From Fragilaria crotonensis (Eukaryota > Bacillariophyta > Fragilariophyceae > Fragilariales > Fragilariaceae), in contig JAKSYS010000348.1 in assembly GCA_022925895.1 (NCBI GenBank), forward strand, positions 1 through 63,101: a DNA stretch of 63,101 nt, read 5' to 3'. Positions 1 to 10,938 of this stretch are shown piece by piece. The number at the start of each line of letters is the position of its first letter. The first letter of the stretch is position 1. Position numbers and translations under genes: made by a program. Under the pieces are notes generated by a model. The model was not told the DNA's origin. It made no database searches and was given only the letters and a program-made list of their open reading frames with translations.

Positions 1-78
1 CGTCATGTTGACTTTCTCGTCCTTTGTGATGCAAAAACTTGTTTGAAAATGAATGTATGGGCGAATCGGGAAGGTTAT

Positions 79-218
79 TGTTATTATACCCGGGCACCCC
101 GCAGTTGGGTAACCCGGAAGGTCATAGCATTCCAATGACCGAGCCCAGGTCCACTCAAATATCGAGTCAATCATAATTTATGTAGCTCATCGTTTTAACG
201 ACATCTACCTCTTTAACA
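79..218 (+). repeat. 5' LTR of the copia element
   Basis: This 140-bp direct repeat starts TGTTATTATACC and ends CTCTTTAACA. It is identical base for base to 14760-14899. It is preceded by GTTAT (74-78), which recurs directly after the 3' LTR. Confidence 0.95.
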
Positions 219-360
219 GAGCTACATAAACCTTTCCCCCAAGCGTCGCTTCAGATTGCTTGTCTTCGCGAGTTTAGTCATCTACACTACTCGCTTCTCG
301 TCATTTTCGACGCCTCCTCGTGTGCATCTTGCGTCGATTTAATCCGCATTTTCTCGCAGC

Positions 361-1424
361 ATGGCGGCGTCGGCGAATTTCAACTTTCCGTACGCGGTCC
401 TCACACCAATTGAAGGCAAGCCCACGAACACGACGCTGCAGATTCTACAGCGTCAGTTATACACTAACGCGCGCGCCATCGACTCCCCCCGTGGCGGTGG
501 TACACATGGCCATATGGCCATGTTGCTTAGTGATGCCGAATACCTCGTCCGCGCCGGTGTTCCCTTTATCGTCCCAAGACATCCCGGTGCGGCCCCTGAT
601 GCAGCGGCCGGTGCTACTGCCGCCCAAATCGCTGAAGCGATTCGCCAGTACAATCAGGCCGTCGCCGATGTGACGTTGTATAATCGTCTCAGCGCTGCTC
701 TCACTGCTCAAATCATTTCTGCCGTTAACGCGTCCTTTCTTAGCGCATTGAAGATCCGATTTCGGTTTCGGTGATGTTACCCCGCGGGCCATGCTCGAGC
801 ACCTCCGATCTGAATACGGCACCATGACCCCGAGGAATTGAACGCAATCGCGCTCTCGGAGCCGTGGAACCTGATGACCCAATCGAGGACTTATGGGCCA
901 AGATTGCCAACATCCAACGTGTTGCGGCGTTGGGCCAGGTTCCTATTCCAAACGTCACCGTCATCACGTTAACCCTTGCAATGCTTGAAAAGACAGGACT
1001 TTTGGCCTCCACTACTGAGAAATTTCGCCTCCGACCCCTCGATGAGTGGACGCTCGAAGTTTTCAAATCCGAGTTCAAACTCGGTAATCAGGAACGCCTT
1101 CGCAAGCTCACCGCGGGTGACGCCGGATTTCATGGCGCCCATCAGGCCAGCGTCAGCACCCCACTCCCTACTGCTGCTGTTGCTGTTGTCACCCCGGCGG
1201 CGATCACACCACCTGCACCCACCGTCCACGTTTCTGTCGACGGCGGCCGGATGTATTACTGCTGGACACACGGCTTAGGCACACACCGCAATCACACTTC
1301 CGCCACTTGCGATCGTAAAGCCGCTGGTCACAAGGATGATGCGACCGCCTTCAAGATGAAAGGCGGCAACAACACCATCTCTTCCGGACGTCCCCGCCAG
1401 TTGCCAAGCACTGCTCGCGACTGA
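361..1424 (+). pseudogene. copia gag (capsid/nucleocapsid) region, frameshifted
   Basis: Reading starts at the ATG at 361 and is open to 774. It resumes in another frame from about 864 to 1424, so at least one frameshift lies at about 755-860. The second half ends with a cysteine/histidine-rich knuckle (C-W-T-H-G followed by H and C residues near 1258-1330) of the kind found at the C-terminus of gag in diatom copia elements. The protein would package the element RNA into virus-like particles in the cytoplasm. The frame breaks mean no full gag can be made as written. Confidence 0.8.
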
Positions 1425-1436
1425 CATTGCGGGGAG

Positions 1437-3636
1437 CCTATCGCCGCCGCTGTCACAACACTACTACCACCTACGTCTAACGTTCCTAACGATTCTGGTT
1501 ATAGTTGTCTTTCTACAGTTAGCACTTTAGGTCCCCCCACCATCATCCCTCCCGACACGTGCGCCATCGCCGACAGCGGTAGCACGTCGCATTTTTGTAC
1601 GGTCTCCGCACACGTCATCAATAAGCGCCCTACCTGCAACCCGATCGGAATCCGCAACCCCAACGGTACAATCATGTATTCGACTCATGAAGCCGAACTC
1701 GATTTGCCCGCTCTCCCGTTCGCTGCCCGCCACGTCCACATTGTCCCTGCCCTCTCGCATGTCTCCTTACTATCCATAGGGCAACTATGCGATTCCGGAT
1801 GTCACGTTACGTTCGACGCCGTCTCGGTTACCGTGCATCACCATGAGCGCCTCCTTCTCACTGGAGAACGCACACCTGCCACAGGATTGTGGCATCTCAG
1901 CTTGGTCCCGCCCGACGGCGTACACGGCGCGTGCCGTTGAGCCGCCTCGCCGCGTGGCGTCCCCTCTCCCGTGCTCCCGTGCGCCGCTGCTGTCGTGCAG
2001 TCTGCCACCCCAAGCGAGCTTGTCGCATTTGCCCACGCGGCGTTATTTTCGCCGTCCTTGTCTACCCTCCATGGCGCCCTCGAGCGCGGATTTCTCCCAA
2101 ACTTCCTCGGCCTCACCGCGCGTAAGCTCCGCACCCACCCTCCGACCTGTGGCCATGGTCAAGGGCCACCTCGACCAAACACGAAAAATCAGCGGTCCAC
2201 CAAAGCCGATGCGTGCCCTTCAGACGACGCCAGACCTCCGAGGACGGCTGCCACGTTGTGCCAGTCCCCCACCAGCGACCCCAGTAACCAACTCACCCAT
2301 CATTGCTTTGCATCGGTCGTGGAGCCTCATACGGGCCAAATTCACACCGACCAAACTGGAAAGTTCGTGGTTGCATCCAGTACCGGGAACAACTACATTC
2401 TGGTGCTGTACGACTACGACAGCAACAGTATTTTAGTCGCCCCATGCGGAGTCGCACCGGCCCTGCATTCTTACTGCCTTCCAAGGCCTCCATATGCGCC
2501 TTGTCGCTGCTGGCCTTCGCGCGCCTGCATCGCCTGGACAATGAGTGCACTGTTGCGCTCAAGCAATTTCTCGTCGCCGAGGACATTGATTTTCAGCTCC
2601 TGGCATGGCATCGCCGCAATGCGGCCGAACGTGCGATCGCACATTCAAGAATCACTTCATCTCCGGATTGTGCAGTGTGGACAAAAACTTCCCTTTGCAC
2701 TTATGGGACAAGTTACTTCCACAGGCTGAGCTCACGCTTAACCTCCTCCGCGGATCTCGAATCAATCCGAGTTTGTCAGCCCATGCACAATTGCACGGCG
2801 CCGTCGACTTCAATCGGACACCGATTGCGCCCCCCGGCATTCGTGTCCTCGTACACGTCAAACCTGCCGAACGGACCACGTGGTCACCCCACGGCGCCGA
2901 TGGCTGGTACACAGGTCCCGCGCAGAGTCGTACCGGTGTTACACCGTGTGGCTTTGGGATACCCGCGCCACCCGTGTGCGATACCCTCTCGTGGTTTCCG
3001 ACCAAGGTCACCATGCCCCTGGCGTCTTCCAATGATCTCATCTTGGCCGGCATCCACGACATTCTCCACGCGCTTCACCATCCGTCGCCAGCGTCCCCAT
3101 TAGCACCGCTCACCGACAGCCATCATCGGGCGCTCATCGAACTCACCAGCATCCTCACGTCGCTTGCGTCACCGCAAACCAACCCCATTGGTCACGCTAC
3201 TGTTGCACCTCTGAGGGTGGCCTCCCGACAACCGTTATTGTTCTCCCGCCGCCATCGGCAAGTGGACCCACCTCTGAGGGTGGGTGCACCCAGTTCCACC
3301 ACGTCTCCCTTCGGCACCTTCTTCCTCGTCGCTCCGCGACGTGTCCAGTTCGCACCGCTCCCATCCGACACGATTGTCGACACCTTCCGAACTAGCACCG
3401 GGTTCGTCGGTAAGCGACGCCGTCGGTCTTTGCGGTATAACCCCCGCACTCCCCCTGGACCTACGTCCAAGACCATCCACCCCCTCAAGCTCACCAAGAA
3501 AAAGCTCACGACACCTCCGACAGCAACTCCCGCTCGTCGACCCGTCGTCCCCGTGCACCACCAGCACGGCACGCGCGCCAACAAGCAGCGACCTCTCCAC
3601 CATATCGCTGCGGCAGCTCGTGCGCTCTTGCTTCAT
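1437..3636 (+). pseudogene. copia pol, 5' part: protease and integrase, frameshifted
   Basis: The aspartic protease active site reads A-D-S-G-S-T-S (D codon 1572-1574), in frame with the segment up to 1940. The integrase follows in alternating frames: K-G-H-L-D-Q at about 2160, the catalytic-core segment beginning H-T-D-Q-T near 2344 (first D), H-R-L-D-N near 2530 (second D) and N-A-A-E-R-A near 2620 (E). A proline-rich linker leads to codon 3634-3636 (H), where the CACTA element is inserted. Products would be polyprotein cleavage and cDNA integration functions. At least four frame changes make this copy non-functional as written. Confidence 0.85.
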
Positions 3637-4147
3637 CACAAGGTGGGTTTTTGTGAGTTGATATACATGTAGTCATTAATGACGGTTTATGTTTCCTAAA
3701 GTGGTTACTTTTAGACTTAAATAGTCAATAGTTATATATAGTTGGTTTTTTTCTACATGTTATAATGATATAATGCTTAGATATTTCTATTATCAAATTT
3801 TATCAGTGAATTCTCGAATTATAATCAATCTATATGGTTTGATATCAACAAAAAAGATAAACTATAAATATATTTCTGATTGAATCAACAAAGTGATGGA
3901 TATAGCGAATTGATTTTCACTGCAGCAACCATTTTTTCAAAAATTTGACTTGGTGTTTTCTAAATTCACTGATATTGAGGCATACTCGCCAGTTAGGTTT
4001 CCGAGGCACAGTGAATGGCGTTGTCTAAAACTTTTACCGTATTTCTGGCATTTAATGGCTGTTGTTCAACAGGTCCAGTGATCTTTTGAGTTCATTGTTG
4101 AATCTTCGACAATTCTGTGCATTGCTTCTCTCTTTACAAGGATTCAC
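3637..4147. other. left subterminal region of the CACTA element
   Basis: After the 10-bp terminal repeat there are about 500 A+T-rich bases with no credible reading frame. In CMC elements this interval usually holds transposase binding sites and the transposase promoter. I could not define repeated motifs by eye. Confidence 0.5.
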
Positions 4148-7100
4148 ATGCCGAAACGCACATCCTCTACTACGTTGTGTGACGGATGTCACAAACCCTT
4201 CAAGCGAATCCAGGTACACTTGAATCACAATCTTGTTTGCAACAGCATTTATGCTTCTCGGAAGAGCACAATTGATCTGTCTGCTGGTATTGGTGGTACT
4301 TTGATTAACAGGAGTGCTGCCAAGGCCGCGCAAAACCACGCTTCGTTGTCCTCACATATCCTCACAGGACAAGTAAGTACTGGACACCAGGAGGGTCACA
4401 GTCGTCAACGATTTTCTGCACCATTCGAATTCAGTTCTGTTCAGGATGCTGGTCGTGCTGCTTCTGTTGAAGCACTAGATGGTGACGATGACCCCGATGA
4501 GCATGAATTGGACGACGACGATGACGTCAATCCTTTTGGTGAGGAAGAGTCGTTGACGACGCCACCTGATTTGGTTGAGAACGGAACGACAGACCCTGAC
4601 GAAGGAGTCCTTGAATTGTACGAGGAACTCCTCCGCCTTCAGTCAAATCCATTATCCTCGCTGGCCAAATTCTCTTGTGAAGAGAAGGTTCATATTGAGT
4701 TGCTTCAACTCCTAAAAGACTTGAAGGCGCCACTTTCTGCGTTTAAGTACATACTGAACTGGGCCGCGAAAGCAAATGAAAATGGCCACCAATTTCAGAC
4801 CAGTTGCCAGCCATCACGTGAGACGGTTACAAAGATGTTGTTCAGTCGTTATAACATGCATGGTTTGGTTCCCAAGGAGAAGAAGTTGTATCTGCCCTAT
4901 TCAAAGCGTATTGTTACGATGGTATATTTCGATGCACGCCAAGTGTTTGCGTCATTGCTGTCATGCCGTTCCTCAATAAGGACGAGTGTTTTATGTTTCA
5001 TGAACAGGGGATCCATTTGCTGTGCCTGATGCGAGGACATCAGTAATTGGTGACATCAACAGTGGTCGGTGTTATCGAGAAACCTATAAGAAATTGGTGA
5101 AGAATCCGCAGTCTGACATGATACTTCCTTGTGTGCTTGCAATGGACAAGACGCACATTGACCTTCCGGGTAGACTCCAGATGGAGCCAATCACAATTTC
5201 TCACGGGTTATTGAAGCATGAGTTTCGCCGTTTACCCATTGCAATGCGAATTTTGGGTTACATCTATCACGGGAGTGCCTCACGTAAGGCTCAGAAGGTT
5301 GACCTCAACGTTGATTACAATGAGGCACCCAATGACCTTCCTCCTGGTGTTGCGACTGTGAGCAATGTTCTAAAACCTAAAAAAGGCGTCACCTGGCCTA
5401 CATACATGTTGAATGAGTATCACATGCAGATTGCATTTATTCTTTCGGCATCAGGTTTTTTAAGTTTGCAGGACAAAGGCTTCAAGTGGAAGCTTCAATA
5501 CAAGAAGACTGTCCACGACGTCGTATTTCACCCCTTTGTCCCTTTCATAATTGGTGACACGGAGGGTCACGATCGTCTTTGCGGGCACTACACCGCACGA
5601 TTTGCAAAAATCAAACAACTATGCCGTGCATGCGAATGTCCCACAGAGATGACTGGTTACTCAAATCTGTGTACCGCCACAGGAAGCCAAGTCATGTTGG
5701 AGGTTTGGTGAGAGAGGGTGATGTTGAATCCTTACGCGCACTATCACAAAATTATGTTGTTAACGGCTTTAACAAAGTTCGGTTTGGCCAGCACAATGCG
5801 AGAGGAATTTTTGGAGCTTGTCCTGGTGAAATCCTCCACTTGATCACACTTGGGTGGTTCAAGTACTGCCTTGAATCCTTTGCACACCAAGCTGGCGCAA
5901 AGAAAGGGAAGAAATCGGCTGCGCTTGAACATTATGACGCTCTTTGCGCAGACATTGGAAGTGCCATGGTACGGAAAAGTGACCGCGACCTACCACGTAC
6001 AAATTTTCCGAAGGGTTTTCCACGGGATCTAATCTGATGGGTCATGAGATACCAGGATGTCTCCTAGTCAAACTCTTCGCATTGCACACTAGTAGTTTCC
6101 GACAAATCTTTCCCCTCCTAAAGAGTCAAAGAACAAGGCTGCGAATGGAAAGGGATGGAAGAAGAACGAGAACGGAAAGCCTGCAGAAAGAAAGGGACAA
6201 CAGAAACGGCCGTCGGCAACTGTGGAAGCAGGGAATGATGCTGCGATGCACGATGCGAAGCAGGAGGAAGTGAAGTATGTACCACCCCCACTGCCTAAAC
6301 TAGGGTGTCCCAAGCACACCGCAGATTGGATTCACATCATTTCTTGTCTGCTGCAATGGCATCAATGGATGAAGCAACCGACAATAAGGCGTAGTCATGT
6401 GATAAGGTTGGCCACTGGTGTTCGATGGCTAATCCGCAATGTTGCCAATATTTGCCCACGGATGTCGGGAATGAGGAACAATACAATCAAGATGCACCTT
6501 GCGCTTCACATCAGTGAGGATATACTTGATCATGGTGTCCCCGACGTGGTAAACTCATCATATGCAGAATCTGCACACATTCCACTTGCAAAGAATACAT
6601 CTCGCAATACTCAGAAGCGTGTTGCATCCTTTACAAGACAAGCAGCACACCGGTACCATGAGGATTTGGCAATCTTGGTTGCCAATAATGATGTGGACGA
6701 GTTTGAGGCCAAGAAGCCTCCAATCCCTTTAACTTCCTCTGGTGCTGCTGGTCGTCGGTTTGTTCTGTCGCAGAAACCTTCCTCAGCTGGTGATGACATC
6801 ATGTTTGCGTGGAACTCTCCCCGCGCGACAGATGATTCGCCTAAAAACAGGCTTCCATCTCGTATCTCCAAATTTATTATGAAATATTGTTGCCCAGATG
6901 TCCCCAGGGGTTTGGCAAAGTCTGTGCAATGCTTCACGGAGTTTATCTCTGAGGAAGGAGATCGGTACAGAGGCCATCCAAACTATCATGGGAAACGTTG
7001 GTGCGATCATGCAATGATCAATTGGAATCTTGATTTCTTGCCAGGACTCATTCACACCTTTGTGGACCTTCGTCATCTCCCAGATAATACTCGTATTCGC

Positions 7101-7502
7101 ACGAAACTACAAAAGAATCTCAAACCTGGAATGTATGCGGTTTTGGAATCCTACGATGCAGAAGATGCAGATCCGGCTGTTCCGAATAATATGATCGGCC
7201 TGTACACACTTCATAGGGAACCAGAAGAGGGTCGTGGCAATATGCTGGTATCTATTTACCTCATCGAGGTTGGGAGCATCTTTGCTCCCACAGTTGGGAT
7301 TCCGGACTTCGGGAACAGAGACTCAGACAAGTATTTGTTCCTATTCCGAAGAAGAGAGGAATGGCCATCAGCATGGGATCATTTTGTACAGTATTGTTGC
7401 AAGAATAACGAGGAGGAAAGCTTAGAGTCTGAATACGAGGAGGAGGATGACGAAGACAGCGAAGTCAACGAGGACGACGAGCAGGATGATGAAAGACGAT
7501 GA
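4148..7502 (+). pseudogene. CACTA/Plavaka-like transposase, multiple frameshifts
   Basis: The start at 4148 gives an N-terminal Cys/His segment (C-D-G-C-H-K, then H-L-N-H) followed by an acidic stretch. The catalytic part is spread over several frames. The first D is in A-M-D-K-T-H (about 5140), the second D in I-G-D-T-E-G-H (about 5550), and the probable E in C-P-G-E-I-L-H (about 5825). The C-terminal half (6222-7502) includes K-M-H-L-A-L-H and N-T-S-R-N-T-Q-K-R as in fungal Plavaka proteins, and ends in a Glu/Asp tail. Frame changes near 4966, 5009, 5700, 6037 and 6115 break it; no GT-AG pair at the first two restores the frame. Enzyme class: cut-and-paste DDE transposase acting in the nucleus. 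Confidence 0.8.
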
Positions 7503-7537
7503 GCAGGAGGATGACAATGATGACGATGACGACAAGA

Positions 7538-7572
<35 letters not shown>

Positions 7573-7750
7573 AGATGACGACGAAGGGAATGACAATGAG
7601 ATGACAGACGACGACGACGACGATGATGATGATGAGGACAATGACGACGATGACAACAACGCGGATGATAACGACGATGACAACAACGGATGATAACGAT
7701 GATGACAACAAGAACGAGGATGATAACGACGATGACGACGACGACGAAGT
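7430..7750 (+). repeat. GAC/GAT microsatellite at the transposase 3' end
   Basis: Imperfect repeats of gatgac/gacgat run for about 300 bases. The first part codes for the Glu/Asp tail of the transposase and the rest is downstream. Long frames on the opposite strand here are valine/serine low-complexity artefacts. Confidence 0.85.
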
Positions 7751-7797
7751 GAATACTCAACAAGTACAATGGTAGGTTACATACGGCAAGCTAAATT

Positions 7798-9894
7798 CTA
7801 AACTTTAGTACTCCTTTCTTCTCCTTTTCTTTTCTTCCATTGTTGTGAAGGTGCACCAACGCCTACTAATTCCATCCCCAGATTGAGCTCATCATCAAAA
7901 GGTGTGGTCACTCCTCCAATCGTATCATCCTTGCACGTCGTGGACGATGATACGATGGCAGCACATGCATTGACCCTGCCCGCCCGAACAACCTTCTCTT
8001 TGCATGCCGTGAACGTTCCGTAAAGGTGATTGTCAAACCTTGACCGCCACCCGAAAAACTTCGGCGTTGTCCTCGCCGTCGGGTTTGGAAACCGAAGTGC
8101 AGTGCCGAAGCACTCGCCCATCCCAGCTGATGGCAACTCCGTGATAGAGGCGCACAGCCAACCCAGAGAAAGGTTTGCCATCTGCTCGCGTGCCAAACAC
8201 ATTTGGCATTATGAAGTACCAATTAGAGGCTTTGCCGGGCATCTCTTCCGTCCACACAGCAAAGCCCTGCGAACAATCATTGACATCAAAGTGTGAAGAG
8301 TTGCCGAGGTTGACACTCATGTCAATAGTGCGCCCAACCCAATCCCCATCCTTTCCGTCCATAGGAGACATCATCGGAACACCAGAGTCGCTTTCCAAAG
8401 TCTTGATCAAGTGCATCAAGTCAGGGTAACACAGACGGCCAAGGCAACAAAGAGCAGCAACCATGTCTCGCAGGACAAGTTCGTCAACCTTTTCGTTTGC
8501 AGCGTAAGGAATCATGGTAGCCCCATCTCCCTCCACACGCATGCCAATGGCGTACATGTTACCAACATCACCCCCCGTATTCCTGACCCCACTAGTTGTT
8601 CGCATGCCCCGGCGAATCGCAGTGTTACACCGCGTGATCTTCAAAAGCAAAGACGCACGGCGGGCTATTCTCAATTTCAAGTCGTCCATCGGCACAGGAT
8701 CTGTTTTCAGCATGAGGGTATGCCTCACCCTCACCACAGTTTGCCGATCCACCGAGGTCCCACACGGTGCATCATCAATCACGACGTCTACCATCGGATC
8801 AACCACGGGATCCAACACCAAGCATGAAGATGGAAGGTCAAAGTAACGTGTACCCGAAGCGTAGTGCCGACCGCCGAGTCGGGCAGACTTAGATCCCGCA
8901 AGAATAGAGTTGAATTCCAGTGCCAATACCTCCCGTGGCCATGCCAAGGAGAAATTCTGTCCTGAGATAACATCTGGGGGCAACATGGGGCCGTCTTGAT
9001 CAGCGCACTGATTGGCACGAATGATCACACGTTTGTCGCAAAGAATATTGTACGTCATGCGCCACACCGAAACTGGAAGGCCATCAGAACCGCCACCACA
9101 ATGAAGTCGCTTAACATAACCGCCATCACCAATGGTGTACATAGGAACACGACGTTGTTGAGAGTCCAAAACTTCACTGCGATGTAGGCGAAGCCAACTC
9201 ATGTCGTGAGGAACAAGCGTCTTTTCAACACCTGCGTCAGCACGTCGTCGATCACATGAGCAGTAGAAGACACCAGCATTGGGGATGAAAGCTATCAACG
9301 CACGGAACTGATAGTCCACAGAGTCATCAAGATCATCCGGTTTGAAGCATCTCATCACCCGAACATCATTGCCATTGTTAATCTCGCTTGTAGTGGGAAC
9401 AATTGCACGATTCAGCACAACATCCATGAAAAACACTTCACAGACAGATTCCCCAGGGAGATGCTTCACATGCGACTCGTGGAACATATCTGATAGCTTA
9501 TTGATGCGATAGAAGTCGCAGATGCGATATCCCACAGAATCCAAGGCCGCTCGAAAGAATGAGACAGGAGTGCCGCAGATATCGTCATCAACGCCGCCAA
9601 TTGGAGGAAGAGGAGGATTCAGCACGGCATCTCTGGCTGTCGCAACCCGCTCGCGATAATCCTCCTGATCAAAAACAGTACCTGCATCAACAGTGAAAGT
9701 ACACGCTCCTTTGACGGAAGGAATCCTTCAGCAGTCCGATCTAAAGGCAGAGAACTGCCAGCAATGTCATGGCCTGCAGCACCAACCCCAACCGCACGCG
9801 GATTGCGTCCCATGGCTGAAACAGAGCTCTGCGCCGGAAGCGTACGCCGCGCGCTAGCTATCCTGGCGCGATCTCGTGAAGGATCTGCAAACAT
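7798..9894 (-). CDS. putative Fe(II)/2-oxoglutarate dioxygenase-like protein carried by the CACTA element
   Basis: The main frame (9625-8033, 530 residues) ends with a motif set typical of 2OG oxygenases: H445-F-D447, then H495 in L-Y-H-G, then R504 in W-D-G-R. The spacing of about 50 residues between D and the distal H, and +9 to the R, fits the Fe(II) and 2-oxoglutarate ligands; H508 is an alternative ligand. The upstream frame (9894-9619) and the downstream frame (8035-7798, Y-G-T-F-T-A-C-K-E-K) appear to be the true N- and C-terminal parts, each separated by a one-base frameshift. The gene runs opposite to the transposase. TET/JBP-type dioxygenases linked to DNA transposons are known in basidiomycete fungi. 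Whether this one acts on nucleic acid is inference. Confidence 0.5.
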
Positions 9895-9904
9895 GATGAT
9901 ACCG

Positions 9905-10134
9905 ACGATAAGGCGGCAACGCGATCACTAACGACAAGTTGTTCACCCCTGTCTGGGGGGAAACAACCAATCCTGAGTTCGCACGCGCCAGAAAAACAAG
10001 CAATTCCCCCTCTTCACGTTGAGTGATAAGGCAGCACGTCGTCACAAAGGACAGATTTGCAAATCCCTGTCTGGGGAGAAGGCAATTGTACCAGAGTTCC
10101 AACACGCCAGAAAAGCAAGCAGTTCCCCCTCTTC
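9905..10134. repeat. diverged tandem duplication of about 115 bp
   Basis: Two copies (about 9910-10017 and 10030-10133) share ccctgtctgggg, then gagttc, then acgccagaaaa and aagca followed by ttccccctcttca. They lie directly upstream of the minus-strand dioxygenase-like gene. They could be its promoter or transposase binding sites; no protein is coded here. Confidence 0.7.
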
Positions 10135-10938
10135 AGACGACAACAAGCATGAATGTGGTATACCTCACGTATGTGCTGGGCACAAAGAGTGCAACAGCAG
10201 TGTGGATGTCCATAAATTGTTGTGAAAGCAACTCGTGCAAAATAGTGCATTTCACGTCGATTCCAGTATAACCAATACTACGTGCAAGGCACGCGTTGCC
10301 CATGTGGGACTTCAGGCCAAAAATTTCCTTCCCCCCTCAAAACTGTCTAAGTACAAAAACAAATATACATGTGTTAGTCATTTATTTTTTCATCTTCTTC
10401 ATTTTTCCATGGCAACAAGACCCTAACTAATGTAGCCATAGATGTGCTAAATCCTTATGTATTCAGGCACACATTCTTGTCACATACAGAAATTCCAAGT
10501 CGAATGCATCACCAGCCAGCCAGTACTTAAGATGATAACGGTAATTTACCTTAGTACTAAGAACTGACGCATCGCAGCACTTAGTAACAAATCATATATA
10601 CCAAGCACATGCGCATCTTCATCGTACCGAGTGAGTGTACATGATACGCAAACATCGGAGTATTCCACGAAGTAATCGTGGCGGTTACAAAACGATTAGC
10701 GGCAAAATATTGCCATATAAACGTATACACATCATGATATATTGCAGGAATATAACTAGTAAGCCTTCAATCCCCGACACAGCAATATTTATTTACAACG
10801 GTAGCTTGCCACAAACAATTGTACAGTGCCTTTAGTAATAATTTCTGTCGACACACCCATTCAAATTGACTCTGTGTCAAGCATACAAACAACATGTGTG
10901 CCCAACTCTTCAAATTTAAATGGGAGTTGTGAACAAAA
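10135..10938. other. non-coding spacer inside the CACTA element
   Basis: About 800 A+T-rich bases separate two divergently transcribed genes (minus-strand gene ending its 5' side near 9900, plus-strand gene starting near 10939), so a bidirectional promoter is likely here. I see no gene or clear motif. Confidence 0.4.

Noticed and set aside
219-240. A specific tRNA primer binding site next to the 5' LTR
   Set aside because: The sequence gagctacataaacc does not match a tRNA 3' end or half-tRNA that I can name with confidence.
4920-5009. Intron in the CACTA transposase between gtatat (4922) and acag (5007)
   Set aside because: Joining these sites puts the downstream exon in the wrong frame; two one-base shifts with a conserved-looking intermediate fit better.
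7379-7769. Long minus-strand frames rich in Val, Ser and His
   Set aside because: They are the complement of the GAC/GAT microsatellite and have no non-repeat content.
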